64,000 nt of DNA from Eretmocerus hayati (lineage: Eukaryota; Arthropoda; Insecta; Hymenoptera; Aphelinidae): assembly GCA_029851415.1 (NCBI GenBank), contig CM056744.1:64846172-64910171 (forward strand). The letters are read 5' to 3'. Positions 8,948-18,976 of this stretch are shown piece after piece. Within the stretch, counting starts at the first letter, position 1, and every line of letters begins with the position of its first letter. The notes below the pieces were generated by a model that made no database searches, was not told the DNA's origin, and was given only the letters and a program-made list of their open reading frames with translations. The translations under genes and the position numbers were made by a program.

Positions 8948-11281
8948 TCAAATCGATGCTATACCCGTCCAAGCCATTGACAGTATCTTGATTTTTTTAG
9001 ATAAGAAGAAAAAAATCAACGTTTTGTACAAAAAAGTCTTTCCAGATCCACCCGGTCCGTCAATGGAGTAAGCACCGGATTTCACGTTTGTCAATTCATC
9101 GAAGATCAATTTCTGTTCTTCATTCAACATCTCATGCATTTCTAGGAACTTTTTCTCACATCCTTCCACTGGAAGGTCAGAGAGTATGTCACTATTCTGC
9201 AATACATCTACCTCAGGTTGCGGTAGCCCATAACTTTCTAGAGACATGTCCTCGATTTCTAGCATATGTTTTATATTCTGAAGAGCTTTATTTTCTCCAT
9301 CCTCTTCAAAGTCTTGAATGAAGTATGGTATGAACCTTTCCCTAATAGTAGTCCCTTGAATATTTTCTGACAGTAGGAACCAACAGAAGAATTTCCTAAG
9401 TTGATTAGAGAACATGATAGTGCAAGCTTCTTCGAAAATTTTATTGATTTGTTCATCATCTTCTATCATTCCCATTGCACGAGCAGTTTCTCTGTAATTA
9501 TCGTAAGTCCGTCCCTCAAATGTCCTTAGATCTTCGTAACTTTTTGCTCCTTTCACTCTATTCAAGATCAATTTGAGATAAAATCTTTCACGATTCTTCG
9601 GTGACACAACTCTCATTCTACCAATGGTTTGGAACTTTCGTGAACGTGAACGTTTGATCCAAACTTTTTGAACGTTATCAAATCGATAGTATTTTGGAAT
9701 GTTGATGTACTTCAGTTTCCTAGCAAACTCATCTCTCTTATTCAATTCGAACCATTCAGTCAAAAACGTTCTCCATTTTTTCAGAGCTTCTTCTTCCCGG
9801 TTCTCTCTGAACACAATCGATTGTTGATTCTCTACGTGAACAGCCAATCTTTCAACACTATGACTCCTGCCACACAACGGAAACTCTTGAATACGCCATG
9901 CATACTCCATCGGACTGAGATAACGCCCTTCTATGGAATCAGAGAGCTCATCTCGAATTTCACATGAACTTTCAACACCATCTGTTCTTTTCAACTTACA
10001 AAAAGCTCTGTCAGATCCTTTATGTAAATAATCGAAGACATATTTTATGCTCTGTATAGATGCGCAATACTCAACGTTAATGTCACATCTATATTTCTTC
10101 AATAAGAATGGATTGTAAGGTACAACCATAGAATTGTCAACAGCTATACATTGCGAAGTCCTCTTATTATTATAAATATGTCCTTCAGGTGTGTTGTTTC
10201 TTCTTTTATATTCAGGGTAACCATCTTTCTTTATGTTCGTTGACTCTCTCAATTGTTTTGGAAAATTTTTCTTGCAAGTTTTCGATTCTCCATTCAGACA
10301 CGGAGACTTTTTTGTATGCGGTCCGTGCAACATGTGTTTTATTACAACCTTTTGCAGCTCCTCATCACTATCAGATGGTATCTCTGCTGGAATGTATTGA
10401 TCAATTCCTTCAGTTGTCAACAGCTTATTATTCGGATGCAAAGTGACAAGTAGATGGATGTGCGGTAGACCTCTTTTCTGAAACTCTACGGTCCAAACAC
10501 ACCCTATGGCTTTGCCGAAAAGATCTTTGTCCATAACATCTTTGATCAATTCATCCATCTTCATTTTGAATAATCTTACAGTTATGTTCGGAATATCATT
10601 CGATGTTGTTCTTGGCGGAAATTTTTTCAAGACTTTCTTCAGTTCTTTCCATTTCGTGTTGCAAGTCATGGTTATGAAAAGATCAGGTCTACCTATATTT
10701 CTCATTATAGCCATTGCATCTTGAAAGTGTTGTTGCATATATCTAGGACCCCCGATATGAGTGGATGGGAGTACAAAAAGATTCCCTAATCTCTCTTTGG
10801 ACTCAAAATTTTTCGATATATTCAGAGCACTGTTCTTGACAGCGTCTATGAGATCCTGGTAACATTCTATCCTCAGCTGTGACTGATGTTTTCTGAAAAA
10901 GTTCATTCTACTATTCTCTATCATCACGTAAGAATGAATGAAGTATTGTTGCGTCAATCTACCTCCATAGAGAAGAGGACTGAAATTGTTCGAATGAGGC
11001 CTATAAGATAATCTGTAAGAATAATATTGCAAAATAAATAAATCTCTGCCTTTCGGAGATCTTGATGTACAAGAATCAGGGTTTTTCTCATACCCTGTGC
11101 TCCAACCCAAGTCCCCTGAAGGGAAAAATATGGGAAATGTCATTGGGTACACATGGTGTGATAATTTATTCAAATATGTTTGCTCACAAGGGCATTCTTG
11201 GTTTTTTGAATAGACACACATATCAAAATCTTCCGGTATTCCAGATTTGGACACTAAGATTGCTCCACATTCAGAAGTCAA
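8948..11281 (-). pseudogene. Helitron HUH/Y2 Rep endonuclease and start of Pif1-like helicase
   Basis: About 777 codons. Conserved blocks in order: HVYPMTFPIFFPSGDLGW; YGGRLTQQYFIHSYVMIENSR; Rep motif 1 LFITMTCNTKW; the HUH motif GLPHIHLLVTL; and the Y2 block KYVFDYLHKG with two Tyr three residues apart. The C-terminal end holds Walker A, GPGGSGKT, near 9050. All Rep catalytic residues appear present, so Rep itself is not obviously dead. The segment has no ATG at its start (an upstream TGA at 11320-11318 and a frameshift precede it). It ends at TGA 8950-8948, where related proteins have a coding residue. Confidence 0.85.
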
Positions 11282-11333
11282 AGGCTTGTTATAGGTATGT
11301 CTTTGTTTACCGTTTTTTCATGAGGAATAAAGT

Positions 11334-11648
11334 TTATAATTTGGTTTTCTTTTGAATATGAGAAACATAATTCAAATGTTTGTATCTTTTCGAGTACGGA
11401 TTCTTATTCATAATACTTGTCAATATCTTGGTATGATGATGAGTCAAATTCTCATTCAGCGCCAATCCCTTTCTCAAAGCTGTGTCATTGTCATGGATAT
11501 ATAATTGACCGCAACGAGATTCTTCATCCTTTTTTGGTATTAGAGAATTTGGGGCAATGTGACAAACTTGACCCTGAATTTTCAAATTGAAGATAGCCCT
11601 AGTCTTCTCACTTTTCACTTTAGCACTCCAAGTAGCAAAACTAAACAT
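11334..11648 (-). pseudogene. Helitron N-terminal (Helitron_like_N) segment
   Basis: This ~104-codon segment reads MFSFATWSAKVKSEKTR and contains GQVCHIAPNSLIPK and NPYSKRYKHLNY. These match the order of conserved blocks preceding Rep in Helitron proteins (the IR-YN-F-F/S box, the GQ-H--G/SLLP box and the NPY/F box). It is in the same frame as the OTU part. A frameshift separates it from the Rep part; on the far side the reading frame carries RHTYNKPLTSECGAILV, a conserved Helitron block. Confidence 0.7.
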
Positions 11649-11699
11649 GTGATTATAATATCGAATGAATTATCTGAAACATTCGTTACATTTTATCAG

Positions 11700-12512
11700 T
11701 TATTTTAACTGTTCGTCATAATGGCTGAGAGGTGAAAGAGATATAGTGCCATTATGACAACAGTTGCTCTTGTTTTTCTCATCTCCCCAAAACACAGCAC
11801 CGCAATGTGGACATTCATAATCCATTTCACCAAAGTCTGAATAGAAAGACAAAGTCTTAGATGCCTTAGATCTCTTGCTTCCAAGATTGCATTGAAGCTC
11901 ATTCAATCGAAAATCATTCATTGCGCTTTCGTATGCTTCGGATTTCTCGAATCCATATAAGACCTCTTTTGGATTATCATTAGTCTTCTTATTCTTAGGA
12001 AATTTCATCCTCATTCTCTTTTTGTTCCTCGACATGTTCGATTTTTTAGATTCATATCCACATTTACGTTTAGATTTATTGTTAACGGAAGGCTCATTCA
12101 AGTTATTGAGAACTATCACGTTGTAATGCCCTGAATCATAATTCCCATGGAAAATCATCCTCAAATTATCTTGATTGTCCACATTCACGAAGGGGAGTAC
12201 TACATTGGAATTTTCCAAATGAACAAACACATTCATACCGTACATTCTATTGAAAACTTCAATTTCCACATCAGTAGCATAAACACCATCTTTTGACATG
12301 TAATTAACATAATCAAGTTTTTCTTGGATAGATTTTTCAATACCATCCAATATCACATTGTAATGTATGTTTCCAATTATGAAATGTTTGAAAATATCCC
12401 AATTTTGGTCTACAAATTGAACTATTCTGACTCTTACTGTTCTATGAGAGTCTTGTACTTCAAATAATTTGAATGAAAAACAGCGGAACAGACAATTGCC
12501 GTCACCTAACAT
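11700..12512 (-). pseudogene. OTU cysteine-protease domain plus zinc module (N-terminal part of Helitron-like gene)
   Basis: The ATG at 12512 is followed at once by the OTU catalytic motif DGNCLFR (Asp, then Cys in Gly-Asn-Cys). The matching His lies ~130 residues later in YDSGHYNVIV. A basic linker (RNKKRMRMKFPKNKK) follows, then the Helitron-type zinc motif ECPHCGAVFWGDEKN...CCHNG. OTU domains cleave ubiquitin linkages and are known in animal Helitron2/Helentron proteins; whether this one is active is unknown. The frame ends at TAA 11702-11700 but resumes in the same frame downstream. Confidence 0.75.
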
Positions 12513-12608
12513 ATGTATGATCTTATGATATATTTTTGTTACTGAAAATTTAGCTCATCAGGATTTTTGTCATCAACATTCATTACACATTGATAACCTC
12601 AGAACTTC

Positions 12609-12740
12609 TCATTTTCCATTTTGATCAAAATCATTTGGATAAGTATCATGAATTATTCTGATAGCCATCGTACAAATATTGCAATTTCGAAAAAGTTTCA
12701 TTGGAATTTCATAACGCTTCGAACAAGTTCTTCTGCTCAT
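12609..12740 (-). CDS. Possible short exon/ORF upstream of the OTU gene
   Basis: The ATG at 12740 opens a 43-residue frame (MSRRTCSKRYEIPMKLF, then FRNCNICTMAIRIIHDTYP). It contains CNIC, which could belong to a small zinc module. It lies ~100 bp upstream of the OTU start on the same strand, and a TTTTCAG acceptor-like site at ~12550 separates them. It may be a first exon of the same gene or chance. Confidence 0.25.
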   Translation of the reverse strand: MSRRTCSKRYEIPMKLFRNCNICTMAIRIIHDTYPNDFDQNGK

Positions 12741-13037
12741 ACGGATCGTCTCTCATCAGAAACCATCTCTCTCCTGTGAAGCTGTTTACCACCAAAGGAG
12801 ATCAAGAACATCACTGTAAGCGAGATGTTTACCTTTTCATTTATTCATGATTATAAATAATACTAATATATAAAAATTGTGTTGATTGACTTTGGAAAAG
12901 TGTAAACGATCAAATGCAACATAAGATAAAAATCAATTTGAATCGACAAACTTTTTAGTATGAGCTTTTCAATGTCAAAAATTGCATTCCGAAATTAATA
13001 TTAAAGTTTTTGATTCGAAATCGAAATTCCCGATTTT

Positions 13038-13125
13038 AGCGATATATACTGAATGCAAGCACACATCGGATCATAGCAAAGATCTCATACAATCCATTGT
13101 GTTCTTGCATTCAGTATATATCGCT
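13038..13125. repeat. 28-bp near-perfect inverted repeat (hairpin)
   Basis: The left arm 13038-13065 begins AGCGATATATACTGAATGC. The right arm 13098-13125 is its reverse complement with one mismatch; the loop is 32 bp. It lies just upstream, in gene sense, of the OTU-Rep-helicase gene. Helitron-related elements carry subterminal hairpins, so it may be part of an element end, but no canonical end is visible here. Confidence 0.75.
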
Positions 13126-13454
13126 GGAATCCCGATTTAGTCCATGAGACTTATTGGAAAATTGATAAAGATATCTGTTTTATGATTTCACATAAAATTT
13201 CTCATACTATAGTGTATGAGGTTTCATAACCGATAACTTATGAGGTCTTATCTGCGATCGAATGTAACACCGATGGAGCAATTACGTATGCTCCGCATAC
13301 TTTACATTATATCGAAAGGTGATCGATCGCACGATGGATCACTTTTCTTATTGTCATCACCAATACCAGAATGAATTTTGAAATGTTGAATAAATCTTTA
13401 AACAATCCATTAATCAAAGTAAAAGAAATATTTAAACAAATTATATCATTTTTA

Positions 13455-13888
13455 TTACGCTTCTATCATTCTCAACTCATTATGAGATAATTTCAACACC
13501 TCAAAGTATTCAGGATTTCCAAGAATCTTAACAAATTGTATCAAGAGTTTCAAGGTCCTATCACTGTATGTTATAATTCTTCGATTGGATTCCTTTTCAA
13601 CATCTAACCACAAGTGCATACTGTTTCCCTCGAACTTATCAAACTCGAATAATATTTTATAACTCATCACTTTACCAAAAATTCCACTTTCTATGATATA
13701 ATACAATATTGCACTATAAAAATCATCAGATTGTCCTGAAATAGATAAAGTTAATGATGAACAACTAAAAAAAAAGCTCCATCCTGGATTGGTTCGATTT
13801 CGAAATCACTCGTCCTATATTCATCTGTCCTACATATGGACTCCAATTCTTCTCCCGAACTATCATTTGAATTATCCTTTCCTGCCAT
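13455..13888 (-). pseudogene. Small unknown gene (~128 codons) with a homopolymer frameshift
   Basis: The ATG at 13888-13886 opens MAGKDNSNDSSGEELES, continuing to EIEPIQDGAF, where a run of nine T shifts the frame. The next frame then reads ...SISGQSDDFYSAILYYIIES and continues through FGKVMSYKILFEFDKFEGN and a Leu-rich tail to the TAA at 13455. A TTTCAG immediately before GACAATC could alternatively be a 3' splice site that removes the problem. The acidic N-terminus and hydrophobic/charged C-terminal half fit no family I recognise. It is on the same strand as all other plausible genes of the AT-rich block. Confidence 0.4.
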
Positions 13889-14656
13889 TCTCAATATTCT
13901 AAAAATATGAATGAATATAATCAGAAACCTATCATCTTGCTACGAAACGTTCTTTTTGATGAATATTCTATCACAAATTATATGAAATAACTCTAAAAAA
14001 AATAGTCTCATTCATCACACGATTAGTGCTCAGATGACATAGCTCTGATCCTGAGGAAAGATATAGAACTGTTTTATTTATGTGCATAAGAGAGGTTCAA
14101 ACAAGAGAAAAATCAAAAAGATAATTTCTTTTTCATGAATTTAACTAGCTCTTAACCTTTACTAAATTTACGAGTTCAAATGATTCATACAATGTAAAAG
14201 TCAATGTCTGCTGAGAATTATTCTGAACATGTTATTGAGAAAAAATGAAATCTTGAAGTCTATCGAGAGCACTCTAAATACGATTGGTAGAATATAAACC
14301 TCTTATGATCTGGAGGAATGTCTTGTAAGGTTTGTATCTTATCACAAAATAATTTTTTGCATCAATTTGCATCAATTCCCGTGTCCCAAAACAGCCTAAC
14401 ATACCATGGATGCATGATTTACTATTCTTTATTCTTTTACCCCATGATCTAGCTTATACAATATCACTGATGTCTATGAATGATGGGAAGGAATTCGTAT
14501 CTAACTAAAATTGATTCTGCAAGTCTCACTTTAGACATTTTTCGCGATTTTCAAGAAAATTTTCCAAGTCCTATTATAATCTCATCATGAACATTTATTC
14601 ATTCCAGACAACTTACGGTTATGAGAAATATAAATGAACATTCTCAATAACACGAA
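13889..14656. other. AT-rich spacer, no feature seen
   Basis: Only short open frames without coding character are present. No strong repeats were noticed. Confidence 0.5.
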
Positions 14657-15088
14657 TCATGAATCCTTTCTCATTTCCAAATCATTAATTCTCATACGTA
14701 TTCCATTCAATTCCAGTACGGGGAATAACGCATTAGCTAATTTCGTCAACATCACATTCAAGATAGAGACATTTTCCAAAATTTTAGGACTGATTTTTCC
14801 ATTTTTGATTTGCATTTTCAGATAGCTCATGGAATGATCTTTCAAATTCGGAGGAACCTTCGACCTGTCACTGTACTCACGTCGATTAATTCTTGGAATC
14901 TTATTCCTGTCAAGAAATTCCTCAAACTCATCACATTCTTTCGATTCCCACAAAGAATATACATAATCATTGTACAACTCTTCTTCTTCCATATGCTCTT
15001 CTATCTCATGATCCAGTCTTTGTGACTCCACTCTTTCCGGTAAATTAGTCGAATCTACATTTGCATCCAAAACCGTTTTCCATTCCAT
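14657..15088 (-). CDS. Unknown acidic protein, copy 2 of a duplicated gene
   Basis: This is a paralogue of 7377-7814. The start is the ATG at 15088 (MEWKTVLDANVDSTNL), although the frame is open to 15268. Conserved blocks are ESQRLDHEIEEHMEEEELYNDYV, then LKDHSMSYLKMQIKNGKISP and ILENVSILNVMLTKLANAL. The two copies differ at many positions but both stay open over ~145 codons with few length changes, which suggests past selection on the protein. No domain was recognised. CATCATAG before the start matches the acceptor-like AG in copy 1. Confidence 0.5.
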   Translation of the reverse strand: MEWKTVLDANVDSTNLPERVESQRLDHEIEEHMEEEELYNDYVYSLWESKECDEFEEFLDRNKIPRINRREYSDRSKVPPNLKDHSMSYLKMQIKNGKISPKILENVSILNVMLTKLANALFPVLELNGIRMRINDLEMRKDS

Positions 15089-15663
15089 TGTCAAAAGTCT
15101 ATGATGGATTTTGAATAATATATTCTTCACTATCTGATCTTCACTATATAGTATATAAATTTCGGAGATTTGTTGAAACATTGAGTAATGAATCAATAAA
15201 TTTTTTATTTCAATTGATTTCCAATTTCTTTCTTGATTTGGAGGGATATAAATGAATAGAGTACACATATTTCATTATATCTCCGATGTTCGGGAGATAA
15301 ATTTTCAATAAAGTATTTTCTGTCACTGGTTTTATTCATCCATTTTGTGGAATTGATCTCTCAAACACTCTCGATTCGCATCCTCTCTAATTTTTTAGTA
15401 TAAACAAGGTCTATCCATATCTTTTGTTTTAGACCGCTAATTGAATTGAATAATCAATTTTTTCAACCAAAATTCGTATCAATCTTCTGTAACATTGAAT
15501 CTTCCGATTTAAAATCTGTAATATGGGAGGAAACCAATGATTTCTAAGAAATCACCTCAACAAGTTAAAATGAAATATGCATACTCACTGAAGAAATTCT
15601 GAGTTGTTAGAATCAAATATAACACTTGAGGAATTCATATAAGTCATCTCATGGGGTCCGAAA

Positions 15664-16910
15664 CGCTTACTCGAAGTTGGCTGGAAAAACTGTGAAAAGT
15701 CATGACTTCTAACATTCATTCTAACGGTCTAATTAAATCCATCAATAATATGCATTGATAATTTTGAATACAGTTTTCACTTTTCCGAGAGAAATGATTG
15801 AAAAATAGCCACTTTTGTAGCGCTGTTAGGCGCTGCAACGGCATCCAGCTGGTTGTATATAAACGCAGGAATTTTATACACAGCAGACCAAACGAGATTT
15901 GCCCTTCGGTGAGACCCTGCAAGCCCTTTAGCAATAAATAATGCCTAATTGTTTCATTTCCCAAAATCCCAGATCACCAAATGTATACATCAATCCCGAA
16001 CAGCGGAACCACGGCTACACCGCGTGAGTCAAATCTCTGCGAGCGCGTTGAGGGTTAAGCTCGAGAAAATTCGTCTGCTACGTTGGACTGTTTGTATTGT
16101 ATTGTGTACGCGAATGTCATCCTCAAGAGCCCGAGTTCTCGAGGATAGTTAGGTTGAGATTTAATGAAGCTAACATATTATATTTCTGTATAGAACAAAA
16201 GGTCTTCATGAATAATAGTTTTAATCACATATAGACAAGGATAATAGAGAGTTTGAGGTGAAATGCAGGGAATCATCATGCGAGTGGCTAAGCTTCGCGG
16301 ATGTCGCTCACTTTATCGTTGCCATCAGGACCCCCACGTCCACGGGGCCGGAATGAATGTCGAGTACGCGTGCCATATTTCCGTGGATGCTGCTCACGTC
16401 CTACCATGTTAAAAGCTTAAACCATCCTCGAGAACTCGGGCTCTTGAGGATGACATTCGCGTACACAATACACAAGGAATCCAACGTAGCAGACGAACTT
16501 TCTCGAGCTTGACCCTCTAAGAATTGCGCGCTCGCAGAGATTTGACTCACGCGGTGTAGCCGTGGTTCCGCTGTTTGGGATTGATGTATACATTTGGTGA
16601 TCTGGGATTTCGGGAAATGAAACAATTAGGCATCATTTATTGCTTAAGGGCTTGCAGGGTCTCACCGAGGGGCAAATCTCGTTTGGTCTGCGGTGTATAA
16701 AATTCCTGCGTTTATATACAACCAGCTGGTTGCCATTGCAGCGCGTAACAGCTTTACAAAAGTGGCTATTTTTCAATCATTTTTCTCGGAAAAGTGAAAA
16801 CTGTATTCAAAATCATCAATGCATATTATTGATGTATTCAATTAGACCGTTGAAATGAATGTTGGAAGTCATGACTTTTCACAGCTTTCCCAGCCGACTT
16901 CGAGTGAGCG
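15664..16910. mobile_element. Foldback/long-TIR transposon with 7-8-bp target duplication
   Basis: Arms of ~490-500 bp (15664-~16150 and ~16405-16910) are inverted copies differing at scattered positions; the unique centre is ~250 bp. The termini read CGCTTACTCGAAG and, on the other strand, CGCTCACTCGAAG. TCCGAAA(C) flanks both ends (15657-15663 and 16911-16917), a direct repeat expected of target-site duplication. An 8-bp TSD would fit hAT-like elements. Similar open frames in both arms arise from the inverted duplication and are not evidence of coding. No transposase is present. Confidence 0.8.
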
Positions 16911-16919
16911 TCCGAAACC

Positions 16920-17252
16920 TCTTCTGATCTTCAAATCAGCTAATATTATGACTTGCCCAATTTGAAATTGAGATGATATAACCTCGATGAAATCATCCCA
17001 AAAAATGATAGACATCTTCAAAATATTATTACAATTTAGAAATCATTCGGTCTACAATAACTTCTGACAACCACCATTCTTTGATCTATCCCAACAACAT
17101 GTATAATCTGAAATCTTGAATTATGATCTATCTCGAATGGTTCATCTATAATTCGTACTTTACCTAAAATATCTAAATGAACTCGTACAATCCATCAATC
17201 ATAAGAGAATTATCATAGAATTTTAAACATTAATCACCGTAAACACATTAAT
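16920..17252. other. AT-rich spacer, no feature seen
   Basis: No coding frame or repeat is supported in this interval. Confidence 0.45.
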
Positions 17253-17477
17253 CTATTTCTTCAACTCACCAACATAGGGATCCAGCCCAAAATTATCAGT
17301 GATATCATTTTGAAGGGCAAAATTGAATTTTTTCTGAACAATATCCAAATTTATATCGAAATATTCTTCAACTATAGTATGACTATTGAAAATAAACTTG
17401 AACTTTATAGAATTCATTCTATCATTCAATAAGGTAGAATAGAATTCTTGAATTTTGTATATCCTTCCAACCTTCAA
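17253..17477 (-). CDS. Unknown ORF/exon fragment (~75 codons)
   Basis: The frame reads KVGRIYKIQEFYSTLLNDRM, then NSIKFKFIFNSHTIVEEYF, and ends DNFGLDPYVGELKK. There is no ATG at the start, so if real it is an exon or a 5'-truncated gene. Composition (alternating hydrophobic and charged residues) looks protein-like. It shares strand and context with the other unknown genes of the AT-rich block. Confidence 0.3.
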   Translation of the reverse strand: MKVGRIYKIQEFYSTLLNDRMNSIKFKFIFNSHTIVEEYFDINLDIVQKKFNFALQNDITDNFGLDPYVGELKK

Positions 17478-17479
17478 TG

Positions 17480-18195
17480 GGAATCGACATCACTATTTAG
17501 TTTCAAAATATTATAGGTCGTTCAACTAACCTGGAATATATTATTCAATCTTTCATGATTTTTCTATAAACAACAGCTTTTATCCTCTGATTCAAATCCA
17601 TGAATTCGAATTTGATTGAATCAACATCTGTCAAATTTGAATAAATGTTTCTTTCCTGGGTATTTCACTTTCATTTCAAGACTATGAACAATATAATGAT
17701 TTTATCAATCGATGATACTAATATAAATACGAATCTGTTACCATTCGATACAATTTAATATTGATGGAATTCTCTGGATCAGTTGATGTGGATTAAACGT
17801 TTTTATTTTTTTACCCTCCATAGAGAATGCTGATACAGATCTGTCGATGAATATTGGATTCATTTTGAGTGGAATTGATGGACTCTATTATTCATAGATT
17901 CTCGAAGAAATTGGATAATATCCAACTATAATTCCTACATTCTTGATTCATTACTCAATGTAAAATTTTTATGATTCTTCTCTCGCTGATATCGGCACAA
18001 TGTTGGCGCACGATTTACATCATAAAATTCAGAAAATCCGTGTGACAATTTTTAAATCTTTTCGAGTTTCGATTTTTCTATCATAAACGTTATATTGAAA
18101 ATTGTATTGTTCTTATAATCACATGGTTTTGGGGTTTTCCAGATAATAGATGATAGTTTTATTCATTTTTATCAAATGAGATTGAATTAAAATGG
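17480..18195. other. AT-rich spacer, no feature seen
   Basis: No gene-like frame was recognised before the hairpin/CTAG terminus near 18236. Confidence 0.45.
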
Positions 18196-18199
18196 GGGG

Positions 18200-18236
18200 T
18201 TGGCGAGCGGAGCGAGCAGGGGCGTTTGCCCCCCCT
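18200..18236. other. Helitron-type terminus: GGGGC/GCCCC hairpin followed by CTAG-T
   Basis: GCGAGCGGAGCGAGCAGGGG leads into a hairpin (GGGGC-GTTT-GCCCC), then CCC and CTAG, followed by T and a TATATA tract. A hairpin a few bases before CTRR-T is the classical Helitron 3' end. In this orientation the end belongs to a plus-strand element, whereas the Rep gene to the left is on the minus strand. It could instead be the 5' side of a Helentron-type element or an unrelated copy. Confidence 0.5.
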
Positions 18237-18399
18237 AGTATATATATATATCTGATTCATTCCCTTATGGATGCATACATATTTCTATAGAGAAAATTAT
18301 TCAGAGTAACAGTTAACATTCATTGGTTCAAATTTGATATATCAATATACATTTATCTGATTTCGGAATAAACAGGAATATATCTTTATATAAATATAT

Positions 18400-18519
18400 A
18401 TACAGGGAGAGACTGTAAGTATAAGCAAGTTCAACGGGGCAACTCGTTCTTTATGTTCCAAAAACCCACTCTAAAATAAATATATTCGTTACCCGGACCC
18501 ATCAGGTCCGGTCATAACA
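18400..18519 (-). repeat. Putative fragment of the Copia LTR
   Basis: Read on the minus strand it begins TGTTATGACCGGACC at 18519, a typical Copia-type LTR start, with a short palindrome (CCGGACC...GGTCCGG). It continues to TCTCTCCCTG near 18411. It lies on the 3' side of the Copia remnant but is separated from it by satellite. No second LTR is visible in the window, so this is tentative. Confidence 0.3.
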
Positions 18520-18536
18520 CTGATATACAGCATGCG

Positions 18537-18795
18537 AATCGATTCGGGTGAACGGGTTATAAGTTCTGCAATGCTGAAAATCAGTATTGAGATCGATTGA
18601 AGTTGATTGAGATCTCGGGGTTCCCAATACTGGGAAATAGTATTGGAATCGACTGAGGCAGATAGGATTTCAAGCCTTCAATACTGAATTTTAGCATTGA
18701 GTTCGATTCAGGTGAATATCATATGAGATCTGCAATGCTGAAAATCAGTATTGAGATCGATTGAAGCGCATTGATCCCGATATTCCCAATACTGG
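18537..18795. repeat. Isolated satellite fragment (CAATACTG/CAGTATTG family)
   Basis: The stretch contains AATGCTGAAAATCAGTATTG and CCCAATACTGGGAAATAG-type dyads with GATCGATTGAAG linkers. These are the same as the units of the large arrays at 21.2-25.9 kb. It is located between the Copia reverse transcriptase remnant and the putative LTR fragment, outside the main 16-kb insert. Confidence 0.75.
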
Positions 18796-18976
18796 AATAC
18801 TTGGACAAAGGAGTGCAAAGATGAGTCCTTGACGGATTCGGCAGGCTATTAGGAGGAAGAAAGTTACCTACAATTGATAGATTTTGGCGAGGAGAAGAGA
18901 ATGGTCTAAGGCTTTTCCAGATAAACGGAATTTTGTTGGAGAAAATATTGGATTTAGTGGAAAATTCGATCAAAAT

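Larger units (their letters stand above)
7897..12550 (-). pseudogene. Decayed OTU-Rep-helicase gene of a Helitron-like (Helitron2/Helentron-type) transposon
   Basis: Four collinear parts on the minus strand make one gene. They are an OTU protease (12512-11700), the Helitron N-terminal region (11648-11334), HUH Rep plus helicase start (11281-8948), and helicase remainder (8935-7897). Breaks are in-frame stops at 11702-11700 and ~11663, a frameshift near 11320-11340, a TGA at 8950-8948, a polyG expansion at 8703-8716 and a TAG at 8154-8152. Frames on either side of each stop agree, so these are nonsense mutations in an originally continuous ORF of roughly 1500 codons. In-frame coding continues upstream of the OTU ATG, to a possible splice site near 12550. 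Such proteins nick and unwind DNA for rolling-circle transposition. Confidence 0.85.

Noticed and set aside
16150..16405. tRNA-like or structured RNA gene in the centre of the foldback element
   Set aside because: No cloverleaf, A/B box pair or anticodon arm could be made convincingly.
15716..16858. Two similar 70-80-codon frames sharing LKGLQGLTEGQISFG
   Set aside because: They are the two inverted arms of one foldback element, so the similarity reflects duplication and not a gene family.
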